A stretch of DNA of 64,000 bases from assembly GCF_003254745.1 (NCBI RefSeq), contig NZ_QKXH01000015.1:17010-81009 (forward strand), written 5' to 3'. The position numbers and the translations under genes were made by a program. This DNA is from Flavobacterium aquariorum. Lineage in GTDB: Bacteria; Bacteroidota; Bacteroidia; Flavobacteriales; Flavobacteriaceae. The notes beneath the pieces are model-generated. The model was not told the DNA's origin and searched no databases. It saw only the letters and a program-made list of their open reading frames with translations. This document shows positions 7,724-15,329 of this stretch, piece after piece (the stretch's first letter is position 1; each line of letters opens with the position of its first letter).

Positions 7724-8791
7724 ATGAAAAAAGATTACTATAACGTTATCGGAGTGATGTCAGGAACTTCGCTAGATGGAGTCGATTTGGCTCATATTCA
7801 ATTCCAAATAAAAGACAGCAAATGGACATTCAAAATTCTTGAATGCGAAACTATTTCTTACAATTCAAATTGGATTTCTGTCTTAAAAACAGCTGTTGAT
7901 TATAGTGAATACCAACTATTGGAATTAAACAAAAACTACACTCAATTGTTGGCATCCATCATTACTAATTTTATAAAAAAACATGCCCTTAAAAATTTAG
8001 ATGCTGTTTGTTCGCATGGACACACCATCTTACATCAACCTCAAAATGGTTTTACACTACAAATTGGAAATTTACCTGAAATTGCAAAACTGACACAACA
8101 AAAAGTAGTTTGCGATTTTAGAGTTCAAGATGTTCAATTGGGAGGCCAAGGAGCTCCGTTGGTACCTATCGGCGATCGAATCCTATTTTCCGAATATGAT
8201 TATTGCATGAATCTTGGTGGTTTTTCAAATGTATCTTTTGAAGAAAACAACACCCGAATTGCTTTTGACATTTCAGCCGTAAATACAGTTCTTAATTTTT
8301 ATGCCAATCAATTGGGACTGGACTATGATAACAAAGGGCAAATTTCGAGAACAGGCAATTGCAACGTCAATTTACTCAATGAATTAAATACCTTAGATTT
8401 CTATCAAAAAAAACACCCAAAATCATTGGGTTTTGAATTTGTAAAAGAAATTATTTTACCATTAATAGATTGTTATCCAATATCCATTGAAGACAAACTA
8501 AACACATATACCGAACATATAGCCATTCAAATAGCATTAGCTTTGCCAAAGAAAAAAGGCAGCATGCTAACTACAGGAGGTGGTGCTTACAATGACTTTC
8601 TAATCGAAAGAATTCAATTTCATTTACCGGAAATGAATGTAATTATTCCGTCAAAAAAAATTCTGGAATTCAAAGAAGCTTTAATATTTGCTTTATTAGG
8701 TGTTTTAAAAATGCGAGAAGAAGTTAATGCTCTTCAGAGCGTAACTGGCGCAAAATACGACCACAGTTCAGGAATAATTTACAACTACTAA
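7724..8791 (+). CDS. anmK: Anhydro-N-acetylmuramic acid kinase
   Basis: A 355-residue sugar kinase of the AnmK family. It phosphorylates 1,6-anhydro-MurNAc from peptidoglycan turnover while opening the anhydro ring, giving MurNAc-6-phosphate for recycling. Diagnostic segments are GVMSGTSLDGVDL at the N-terminus (nucleotide site), CSHGHTILHQPQNGFTLQIGN, and VVCDFRVQDVQLGGQGAPLVPIGD, with NLGGFSN further on. Length is usual for Bacteroidetes AnmK. It is transcribed alone, diverging from the acyl-CoA dehydrogenase gene with under 100 bases between them. The following 285 bases (8792-9076) hold no gene; only a promoter-like box for the next gene is visible. Confidence 0.95.
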   Translation: MKKDYYNVIGVMSGTSLDGVDLAHIQFQIKDSKWTFKILECETISYNSNWISVLKTAVDYSEYQLLELNKNYTQLLASIITNFIKKHALKNLDAVCSHGHTILHQPQNGFTLQIGNLPEIAKLTQQKVVCDFRVQDVQLGGQGAPLVPIGDRILFSEYDYCMNLGGFSNVSFEENNTRIAFDISAVNTVLNFYANQLGLDYDNKGQISRTGNCNVNLLNELNTLDFYQKKHPKSLGFEFVKEIILPLIDCYPISIEDKLNTYTEHIAIQIALALPKKKGSMLTTGGGAYNDFLIERIQFHLPEMNVIIPSKKILEFKEALIFALLGVLKMREEVNALQSVTGAKYDHSSGIIYNY

Positions 8792-9043
8792 AAAAATGCT
8801 TAAGTCTTTTATAAAATATTTTCACCTTTATTGACCCCACCATAAAGTTACAAGTCTTTGCATTTTAAAGAAACTAAAAAAGAGCCCCAATCGAATCAAT
8901 TTAAGACATTTTTCCATTTTTAATGTAAGTGATTATTTACTAGAACATTGCGTTTTTACAAGAATTAATTAGCTACAACGTAATAATATGTGCATTTAGC
9001 AAAATAAAGCCACTTAGACATTAATTTTGTGACAATTTAGCAT

Positions 9044-9051
9044 TATTTTTG
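9044..9051 (+). promoter_or_regulatory. -7 promoter box for the chalcone-isomerase-like gene
   Basis: TATTTTTG fits TAnnTTTG, 25 bases before the GTG start. The nearest upstream TTG (9027-9029) leaves a 14-base spacer, shorter than usual, so the -33 element is doubtful. Confidence 0.35.
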
Positions 9052-9076
9052 CTCGAAATTATAAATTGTATTAATT

Positions 9077-9652
9077 GTGAAAAAAATATTATTGATAATA
9101 ACATTAGTTATTTCTGCCTTGTTTTCTGAGGTAAATGCACAAAAACAAATCGTATTTGAAGGGGTAACTATTCCTAGAACAATGGCATTTGAAAACAAAA
9201 CATTGCAACTGAATGGTGCAGGATCCAGATCAAAAATGTGGGTCGAAGTATATATTCAAGCTTTGTATTTAAGTCAATTATCCCAAAATCCGAAAGAAAT
9301 CATTAATGATAATTTAGAGATGTCCATTCGTATCGAGATTACTTCTGCGCTGGTTTCATCTGGAAAATTGACTCGAGCAATGAATGCTGGATTCGAAAAG
9401 TCAGCTGGCGACAACTTCAATACATTGAAACCTAAAATGGAATTATTAAAAAGTTTTTTATCTGATGAAATCACTAAGGGTGACGTATTTGAACTAACGT
9501 ATAATCCGGTAGACAAATCTGTTTGGGTGATAAAAAATCGTGAATTTAAAGGAAAAGTTGAAGGTTTTGAATTCAAAAAAGTATTTTTCGGTATTTGGCT
9601 AGGTGACAATCCGGTAGATGAAGAATTAAAAAATAGTTTATTAGGAATCTAA
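9077..9652 (+). CDS. Exported chalcone isomerase-fold protein
   Basis: A 191-residue protein starting with GTG. Residues 1-21 form a signal peptide (MKKILLIITLVISALFSEVNA). The rest matches the bacterial chalcone-isomerase-like family: VTIPRTMAFENKTLQLNGAGSRSKMWVEVYIQALYL, then SIRIEITSALVSSGKLTRAMNAGF and GIWLGDNPVDEELKNSLLG. Bacterial members lack evidence of flavonoid chemistry and are better seen as fatty-acid, haem or lipid-binding periplasmic proteins. It is a single gene, with strong hairpins downstream and a promoter box upstream. Function is unknown beyond the fold. Confidence 0.88.
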   Translation: MKKILLIITLVISALFSEVNAQKQIVFEGVTIPRTMAFENKTLQLNGAGSRSKMWVEVYIQALYLSQLSQNPKEIINDNLEMSIRIEITSALVSSGKLTRAMNAGFEKSAGDNFNTLKPKMELLKSFLSDEITKGDVFELTYNPVDKSVWVIKNREFKGKVEGFEFKKVFFGIWLGDNPVDEELKNSLLGI

Positions 9653-9700
9653 TAATCCTTAATTTACCGTTTCAAAAAAAATAAATACCACATTTATAAA

Positions 9701-9747
9701 TGAGCATGACTTAATATTGGTTGCCAATACCAATAAAAGCGTGCTCA
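9701..9747. repeat. Imperfect inverted repeat
   Basis: TGAGCA (9701-9706) and TGCTCA (9742-9747) bracket a second palindrome, ATTGG-TTG-CCAAT. The whole stretch can fold as a long imperfect hairpin between the chalcone-isomerase-like gene and the strong terminator that follows. Role unknown. Confidence 0.4.
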
Positions 9748-9766
9748 TTCTTCTTAAAAAAATTAA

Positions 9767-9813
9767 AAAAAAAGTGCTTTTATACCTCTAAAGGATATAA
9801 AAGCACTTTTTTT
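9767..9813 (+). terminator. Strong bidirectional-type terminator
   Basis: An 18-bp perfect stem, AAAAAAAGTGCTTTTATA (9767-9784) against its complement at 9796-9813, with a small CC/GG extension into the loop. A-run and T-run sit on either side. It closes the chalcone-isomerase-like transcript. Confidence 0.8.
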
Positions 9814-9875
9814 ATTGGTAATATTCAAAGGCAAAAAATTTTATACCAAATACATATTTCTCATAAAACCTTTTA

Positions 9876-9883
9876 TATATTTG
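9876..9883 (+). promoter_or_regulatory. -7 promoter box for the amino-acid dehydrogenase
   Basis: TATATTTG matches TAnnTTTG and lies 26 bases before the ATG at 9909. No clear TTG is seen at -33. Confidence 0.35.
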
Positions 9884-9908
9884 TCAAAAATAAATATATC
9901 ACAACAAT

Positions 9909-11135
9909 ATGAAAGATTTATTAAAGAAATTCGAAAATAAAGCCCCTGAAATCATTTTCAACTGGAAAGACTCTGAAACAGAAGCTGAAGGCTGGACGGT
10001 AATTAATTCTCTTCGCGGTGGTGCTGCAGGTGGTGGAACACGTATGAGAAAAGGACTGGATATGAATGAGGTTTTGTCATTGGCAAAAACCATGGAAGTG
10101 AAATTTTCGGTTTCTGGACCAGCGATTGGTGGTGCTAAATCTGGAATCAATTTTGACCCGAACGATCCCCGCAAAAAAGGCGTTTTGCAACGTTGGTACA
10201 AAGCGGTTTCCCCATTATTAAAAAGTTATTATGGAACAGGTGGAGATTTAAATGTAGATGAAATTCACGAAGTAATTCCAATGACTGAAGAATGTGGTGT
10301 TTGGCATCCACAAGAAGGTGTTTTTAACGGACACTTCAAACCTACGGAAGCTGATAAAATCAATAGAATTGGGCAATTACGTCAAGGGGTGATTAAAGTA
10401 ATCGAAAACCCAAGATTCTCACCAGACGTAACCCGAAAATATACCATTGCCGATATGATTACCGGTTATGGCGTCGCCGAAGCGGTACGTCATTTCTACG
10501 ATATTTATGGTGGTTCTGTAAAAGGAAAGAAAGCCATTGTACAAGGTTTTGGAAATGTAGGATCGGCCGCAGCCTTTTATTTAGCCGAAATGGGAGCCAA
10601 AATTATTGGTATTATTGACAGAGACGGTGGATTAATCAACGAAGAAGGTTTTACTTTTGAAGAAATAAAATCATTATTTCTTGCCAAAGACGGAAACAAA
10701 TTGGTAGCCGATAACATGATTCCTTTTGAGGAAATCAATCAAAAAATATGGACAATTGGTGCCGAAATTTTCACTCCTTGTGCCGCCTCAAGATTGGTTA
10801 CTCAAAGTCAAATTGACAGTTTAATTGCCAATGGACTGGAAGTAATCTCCTGTGGAGCGAATGTACCATTTGCCGATAAGGAAATTTTCTTTGGTTCAAT
10901 TATGGAAGAAGTGGATCATAAAGTGAGCTTAATTCCTGATTTTATTTCGAATTGCGGAATGGCAAGAGTTTTTGCTTATTTTATGGAGAAAAAAGTACAA
11001 ATGACTGACGAAGCCATTTTTACAGATACCTCCGAAACAATTAAAAAAGCCATTCAAAAAGCACATGATTTGAACAACTCTAAAACAAACATCAGTGCAA
11101 CGGCATTTGAGATTGCCTTAAAGCAATTGACATAA
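9909..11135 (+). CDS. Glu/Leu/Phe/Val dehydrogenase
   Basis: A 408-residue NAD(P)-dependent amino-acid dehydrogenase that interconverts an amino acid with its 2-oxo acid and ammonia. The dimerisation and substrate half carries GGGTRMRKGLDMNEVLSLAKTMEVKFSVSGPAIGGAKSG; Lys77 in GGAKSG is the catalytic lysine. YGTGGDLNVDE follows. The Rossmann half has VQGFGNVGSAAAFYLAEMGAKIIGIIDRDGG. Substrate preference (Glu versus branched chain) cannot be told from these motifs, so no symbol is given. The gene is transcribed alone, with a terminator after it. Confidence 0.93.
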   Translation: MKDLLKKFENKAPEIIFNWKDSETEAEGWTVINSLRGGAAGGGTRMRKGLDMNEVLSLAKTMEVKFSVSGPAIGGAKSGINFDPNDPRKKGVLQRWYKAVSPLLKSYYGTGGDLNVDEIHEVIPMTEECGVWHPQEGVFNGHFKPTEADKINRIGQLRQGVIKVIENPRFSPDVTRKYTIADMITGYGVAEAVRHFYDIYGGSVKGKKAIVQGFGNVGSAAAFYLAEMGAKIIGIIDRDGGLINEEGFTFEEIKSLFLAKDGNKLVADNMIPFEEINQKIWTIGAEIFTPCAASRLVTQSQIDSLIANGLEVISCGANVPFADKEIFFGSIMEEVDHKVSLIPDFISNCGMARVFAYFMEKKVQMTDEAIFTDTSETIKKAIQKAHDLNNSKTNISATAFEIALKQLT

Positions 11136-11161
11136 CAAAATACAATTCATTCAAAATCACC

Positions 11162-11207
11162 AACACGGATTGAACGGCTTTAAAACTGTTTGATCCGTGT
11201 TTTTTTA
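11162..11207 (+). terminator. Terminator after the amino-acid dehydrogenase
   Basis: AACACGGAT (11162-11170) pairs with ATCCGTGTT (11193-11201), extended by a run of T. A weaker inner pairing (AAC/GTT) lengthens the stem. Confidence 0.75.
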
Positions 11208-11309
11208 TTGCCTATTCTGGGTTTAACACTCCTGCCGTTTTTTATTCTTGACAATTTTTAGTACTTTTCAACGTTTTTACAAGTACACTTTTTTAATTCA
11301 ATTTCCACA

Positions 11310-12227
11310 ATGAGTTCTACCCTTTCCAACGATCAAAAGAAATCATTAGTCTTATCTATACTCATTTACGCATCCTTATTGCTACTGTTATTTTTCATCC
11401 GTTTTTGGCCACCATATAATCCTGAAAACAATGTAGCACTTGCTCATGGCGGAGGTGGTGGTGGAGGTGGAGGTGTTACCTTAAACTTTGGCGACAGTGA
11501 TTTGGGATATGGAAAAAATACAAAAAGCGAGGTTTTGAATGTACAAAACCAAGCCAAGCAAACTCCTGCCAAAAGCACTCCCGATGAAGCCATTTTATCT
11601 CAAGAAAACACAACCGAAGAAAGTGTGGTTATTCCGCAAAAAGAGAAACCTAAAAAATCGGAAGTGATTGTCAAACCCGAAATCAAGCCCGAAGTTGTTA
11701 AACCAAAAGTTTCGAATTCTACCAATGACGCCTTGGCCAGCATTCTAAAAGGCTCCAACAAAGGCGGTGACGGCGATGACAAAACTGCAGGCAACAAAGG
11801 AAAATCCAATGGAAGTTTGGCCGCGACCGGCTATTACGGCACAGGCGGTTCTGGTGGTGGTACCGGCGGAGGAAATGGAACTGGAAACGGCATTGGCAAT
11901 GGCAGCGGTTACGGCCCTGGTAGCGGTGGTGGCTCTGGCGGAGGCACTGGAGGTGGTTCAGGCTATTTGCTTGGGAACAGAAAAGCACTCTCCAAACCCG
12001 CTCCCAAATACACTTGCAACGAATCTGGTAAAGTAGTTGTCGAAGTTTCTGTGGATCGAAACGGAAGCACCATCAACGCCGTTGCGGGTATAAAAGGCAC
12101 GACCAACACCGCAAAATGCTTATTGGATCAAGCCCGAATTGCCGCCATGAACACCAAGTGGGATGCCAGCAGTGACGCTCCCGAAAAACAAGTCGGCAAG
12201 ATTATTTACAACTTCAATTTGAATTAG
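11310..12227 (+). CDS. tonB: Energy transducer TonB (Gly-rich)
   Basis: A 305-residue TonB-like protein that would carry proton-motive energy from ExbBD to outer-membrane receptors such as the SusC protein in this window. One membrane helix (about 15-33, LSILIYASLLLLLFFIRFW) is followed by a 9-Gly tract and a long linker rich in Lys, Pro, Glu and then Gly/Ser/Thr (about 155-225). The C-terminal globular domain starts near NRKALSKPAPKYTCNESGKVVVEVSVDRNG and holds two Cys. The linker is Gly-rich rather than mainly Pro-Lys. exbD and exbB lie about 500 bases downstream on the other strand. Confidence 0.85.
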   Translation: MSSTLSNDQKKSLVLSILIYASLLLLLFFIRFWPPYNPENNVALAHGGGGGGGGGVTLNFGDSDLGYGKNTKSEVLNVQNQAKQTPAKSTPDEAILSQENTTEESVVIPQKEKPKKSEVIVKPEIKPEVVKPKVSNSTNDALASILKGSNKGGDGDDKTAGNKGKSNGSLAATGYYGTGGSGGGTGGGNGTGNGIGNGSGYGPGSGGGSGGGTGGGSGYLLGNRKALSKPAPKYTCNESGKVVVEVSVDRNGSTINAVAGIKGTTNTAKCLLDQARIAAMNTKWDASSDAPEKQVGKIIYNFNLN

Positions 12228-12350
12228 GAGCAGGACTTTTTCGTTTTCTCCTCAACAGTTGTCCCGCTGTACGTTATATTCCCGATTAACAAAAACTACG
12301 GCAAAAAAGCCTTGTTTTTCTAAATCGGGAGATGCCACTTCCATCGGGGC
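12226..12350 (+). repeat. Decayed copy (A) of the modular three-way-junction repeat
   Basis: The right part, from GTCCCGCTGT (12261) through a hairpin ATTCCCGATT / AATCGGGAGAT to CCACTTCCATC, matches copies D and E almost base for base in the arm, including the GGC/GCC inner stem. The left part can form a short AGGAG/CTCCT hairpin in place of arm P2. The 3' closing strand CCCTCAYGC is lost (CCATCGGGGC instead), so no P1 helix forms. Confidence 0.6.
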
Positions 12351-12456
12351 TGGTTTACTGGTTTAGTTTTTTAGGAGATATTTCCCTTAGTAGCATTCTA
12401 TAATTAAGTACGCTCGTCATTGCGATACTTTTTTTGCACCCCAATTATTCTCAAAC

Positions 12457-12485
12457 TTGTCATTCCGACGAAGTAGGAATGACAA
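12457..12485. repeat. Perfect 10-bp palindrome TTGTCATTCC / GGAATGACAA
   Basis: TTGTCATTCC (12457-12466) is repeated inverted at 12476-12485 around a 9-base loop. It resembles the small dispersed palindromes I recall from Bacteroidetes intergenic regions; no second copy is seen in this window. Confidence 0.6.
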
Positions 12486-12603
12486 TAGTGTGGTAAAGCT
12501 GCATGAAAAAACACCTATTGATAATAGAAAACAAACGAAACTCTACAATCAACATCAAAAAAGTTCAATTAATAATCCGAAATATCTCGTGGTTCGGTAA
12601 ACT

Positions 12604-12716
12604 GCGTGAGGGATAGGAATAAGCTACCGAAGTAGCATGGATAGCCCGACCGCAATAAAAAATGGGGCGGCTCTAGATAATCTAAAGTAGCCCCATTTTT
12701 TATTGTGGTCACGCCC
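12604..12716 (-). repeat. Intact copy (B) of the modular three-way-junction repeat
   Basis: On the minus strand the order is: GGGCGTGACC; a 16-bp perfect hairpin (12690-12705 with 12653-12668, starting CAATAAAAAATGGGGC); GGTCGGGCTATCC; a short stem GCTAC-TTCG-GTAGC (12636-12623); and TATCCCTCACGC. The ends pair as GCGTGA/TCACGC (closing helix P1). The P3 arm with its C(UUCG)G tetraloop is the same as in copy C, while the P2 arm is unique. It starts 18 bases beyond the exbD stop and might also end that transcript. Confidence 0.75.
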
Positions 12717-12733
12717 AACTAACTTCTGAAATT

Positions 12734-13129
12734 TTATTTCGGACTTGTGGCTATAACAAACTTTAAATTGTTCTTCACTCCTATTTGCAATACATCGACC
12801 AAATCCTGCACTTGCAAATTGAACGGAATTCGAACGATAACTGTTTGATCTTTTTGAGTATTTATTTTAGACATCAACGTGGTTTCAAGCTCTTCGAAAG
12901 CAACAGGTTGCTTGTCTATATAGAATTTTTTGTCCTCAGTGACGGATAAACTGATGTATTGTTTGTTGGTTTTTTCATTGGTTTTTGACTTTGGCAGTGT
13001 CATTTTGATCACATTCGGATTGGCCAAAGTAGAGATTATAAGAAAAAACAGCAACAAAAAAAACATAATATCACTCAAGGACGAAGTGGCGACTTCGGCG
13101 TGAAATCTTCTTTTTCTTTTGATAGACAT
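12734..13129 (-). CDS. exbD: Biopolymer transporter ExbD
   Basis: A 131-residue protein with a short cytoplasmic N-terminus (MSIKRKRRFHAEVATSSLSD), one membrane helix (IMFFLLLFFLIISTLANP, with Asp20 at its start as the conserved proton-channel residue) and a periplasmic domain of ExbD/TolR type. With ExbB it forms the proton channel that drives TonB. It is 3 bases downstream of exbB, so the two are cotranscribed. tonB faces it from the opposite strand across a repeat-filled gap. Confidence 0.92.
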   Translation of the reverse strand: MSIKRKRRFHAEVATSSLSDIMFFLLLFFLIISTLANPNVIKMTLPKSKTNEKTNKQYISLSVTEDKKFYIDKQPVAFEELETTLMSKINTQKDQTVIVRIPFNLQVQDLVDVLQIGVKNNLKFVIATSPK

Positions 13130-13132
13130 AAC

Positions 13133-13828
13133 TTATGCTTTTTGAATAATATTCACAAATTCCAATATTTGCTTTTGTACTTTCAAAGCATAATTGTCAA
13201 TCTTTCCATTCAGTAAGTGATAAGCACTGTAGGCAATAATACCGACAATTAATCCAGAACCACTGCTGATCATTTTTTCATATAACCCCCCCGAGATATT
13301 CCCTATACTAATATTTTCGGTCACCGAGATGCTATAAAAAATCTTGATTACCCCCGAAATCGTTCCGATAAAACCTAAAGTTGGCGCAATACCAGCTATC
13401 AATCCCAATTGACCTAGATGTTGTTCCATTTCGGCAATTTCAATATCGGCGGCACGATCCATGTTTGACTCAATCTCCGCAATGGGACGCCCAATTAATA
13501 AAATTCCTTCTTTTATGACATTTCCTGATGCTGTATTTGTTCGCTCGGTGATGGAACGCGCCAGATCAAAATTTCCTGCAGTCAAGTGATCACGCACATC
13601 ACGCATCAAGAGCGGATCGACTTTGGATACTTTATTGATGTACAAATACCGTTCTATAATTACATAAAAAGTGTAAAATAATAAGATTGCTATAGGGATT
13701 AAAAAAAATCCTCCCTTTAGGATAAAACCTAAAACGGAGATTTCGGTATTGGGTGCTATTTTTTCGATAACAACATTAGACGCAGCGTTGGCAAGAGTAT
13801 CAGCTTGTAATTGTATAAAACTAAACAT
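13133..13828 (-). CDS. exbB: ExbB/TolQ/MotA family proton channel subunit
   Basis: A 231-residue membrane protein with three helices: one near 30-55 (GFILKGGFFLIPIAILLFYTFYVI), one near 140-165 (LGLIAGIAPTLGFIGTISGVIKIF) and one near 185-205 (SSGSGLIVGIIAYSAYHLL). The long cytoplasmic stretch between the first two and the GTISG motif in the second are typical of ExbB/TolQ. It pairs with ExbD 3 bases downstream. The system could serve TonB or Tol function; the nearby tonB favours the former. Confidence 0.9.
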   Translation of the reverse strand: MFSFIQLQADTLANAASNVVIEKIAPNTEISVLGFILKGGFFLIPIAILLFYTFYVIIERYLYINKVSKVDPLLMRDVRDHLTAGNFDLARSITERTNTASGNVIKEGILLIGRPIAEIESNMDRAADIEIAEMEQHLGQLGLIAGIAPTLGFIGTISGVIKIFYSISVTENISIGNISGGLYEKMISSGSGLIVGIIAYSAYHLLNGKIDNYALKVQKQILEFVNIIQKA

Positions 13829-13979
13829 ATATTATTCTGGGTTTATAATCATTAATTCTAAAAAATATTTCAATTTTGCAGTAAGAAACTAAAAAACAAT
13901 AACTGATCTATTTTCACTGTAATATTAAACTAAAAAAAGCGAAAATTATTTCAATCTTCAACTATTTTATCAAAAATAA

Positions 13980-15215
13980 ATGAACTATCAAGAAACCACA
14001 AACTGGATGTTTAATCAGCTTCCAATGTATCAATTGCAAGGGGCTTCGGCTTATAAAAAGGACTTGACCAATGTTAATTTACTTGCGGATCATCTTGATA
14101 ATCCTCAACAAAAGATAAAATGCATACACGTGGCTGGTACGAATGGCAAAGGATCTACTTCGCATATGCTTGCTTCCATCCTTCAGGAAGCGGGGTACAG
14201 AGTGGGTTTGTACACTTCGCCCCACTTAAAAGATTTTCGGGAACGCATCAAGATTAACGGCACTGAAATCTCTGAAGCATTTGTTTGTGAATTCATCGAT
14301 CAGCATAAATCCTTTTTTGAGGCCAATGATATGAGTTTCTTTGAAATGTCTGTTGGATTAGCCTTTGATTATTTTGCCAAAGAAAAAGTGGACATCGCTA
14401 TTATCGAAGTGGGATTGGGCGGAAGACTCGATGCCACAAACATTATCACGCCACTTATTTCTGTAATTACCAATATCGGGATTGATCACGTTCAGTTTTT
14501 GGGCAACACTTTAGAATCTATTGCAACTGAAAAAGCGGGAATTATTAAACCAGGAATTCCTGTTGTTGTCGGCGAATATACTCCTGAAACCAAGCCTGTA
14601 TTCTTGGCGAAAGCCGAAGCTACTAAATCTAAAATCTATTTTGCTTCCGATTTAATTTCAGAAACTTATCCTTCTGATTTACTGGGTGATTATCAAACAC
14701 ACAACAAAAAAACGGTTATCCAAACCTTCAAAATTTTAAACGAGCAAGCCACTTTTAGAGTAAGCTCGGAAAATATAAAATCAGGATTGCTTCATGTTGT
14801 AAAAAACACAGGATTACTGGGAAGATGGCAACAATTGGGTGAAAATCCGAAAGTAATTTGTGACACGGCACACAACAAAAACGGTCTTGAAATAGTGCTG
14901 AATCAAATACAAAAAGAGACTTTTAATCACCTGCATATTGTACTGGGAGTTGTTAACGACAAAGAACTGGATGAAGTATTGCCTCTCTTTCCCAAAGATG
15001 CGACCTATTACTTTTGCAAACCAAATATTCCTAGAGGATTAGACGCAAATCAATTACGGGAAAAAGCATTTCAATTTTCGCTTATCGGAAAAACATACAA
15101 CTCTGTTGCAGATGCTTTCAACGAGGCTCAGAATAATTCTACAAAAGACGATTTTATCTATATTGGCGGAAGTACCTTTGTAGTTGCTGAATTACCGTTA
15201 AATAAAGAAGTTTAA
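13980..15215 (+). CDS. folC: Folylpolyglutamate / dihydrofolate synthase
   Basis: A 411-residue Mur-ligase-type enzyme that adds Glu to dihydropteroate and then to reduced folates using ATP. The P-loop is HVAGTNGKGSTSHMLASIL (about residues 50-68), followed by GLYTSPHLKDFRERIKING and the family patterns IIEVGLGGRLDATN and ITNIGIDHVQFLGNTLESIATEKAGIIK. The C-terminal domain has CDTAHNKNG. Length is typical. It is divergent from exbB with a 150-base gap and appears monocistronic. Confidence 0.95.
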   Translation: MNYQETTNWMFNQLPMYQLQGASAYKKDLTNVNLLADHLDNPQQKIKCIHVAGTNGKGSTSHMLASILQEAGYRVGLYTSPHLKDFRERIKINGTEISEAFVCEFIDQHKSFFEANDMSFFEMSVGLAFDYFAKEKVDIAIIEVGLGGRLDATNIITPLISVITNIGIDHVQFLGNTLESIATEKAGIIKPGIPVVVGEYTPETKPVFLAKAEATKSKIYFASDLISETYPSDLLGDYQTHNKKTVIQTFKILNEQATFRVSSENIKSGLLHVVKNTGLLGRWQQLGENPKVICDTAHNKNGLEIVLNQIQKETFNHLHIVLGVVNDKELDEVLPLFPKDATYYFCKPNIPRGLDANQLREKAFQFSLIGKTYNSVADAFNEAQNNSTKDDFIYIGGSTFVVAELPLNKEV

Positions 15216-15329
15216 ACAATTCTTAATTTTTCTCTCAAAAATAAATTAAAATTACATAATCACTTGATTAACAATTAACTAACTTTATATACGTTTTTTG
15301 TTAATTAATCATTTAATTTTTAATTTATT

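Larger units (their letters stand above)
12228..12733. other. 506-base gene-free region packed with repeats
   Basis: The gap between the convergent tonB and exbD genes holds no credible gene. It contains a decayed modular repeat (12226-12350), a palindrome TTGTCATTCC/GGAATGACAA (12457-12485) and an intact modular repeat (12604-12716). The remaining bases are A/T-rich without a recognisable feature. Confidence 0.7.

Noticed and set aside
11719..12036. Antisense and alternate-frame open frames across the Gly-rich part of tonB
   Set aside because: They arise from GGN-rich codons of the linker; compositions (His/Arg/Cys-rich or Ala/Val-rich) are not protein-like.
12226..12716. CRISPR array
   Set aside because: Repeats are few, palindromic, different in length and not separated by regular spacers; no cas genes in the window.
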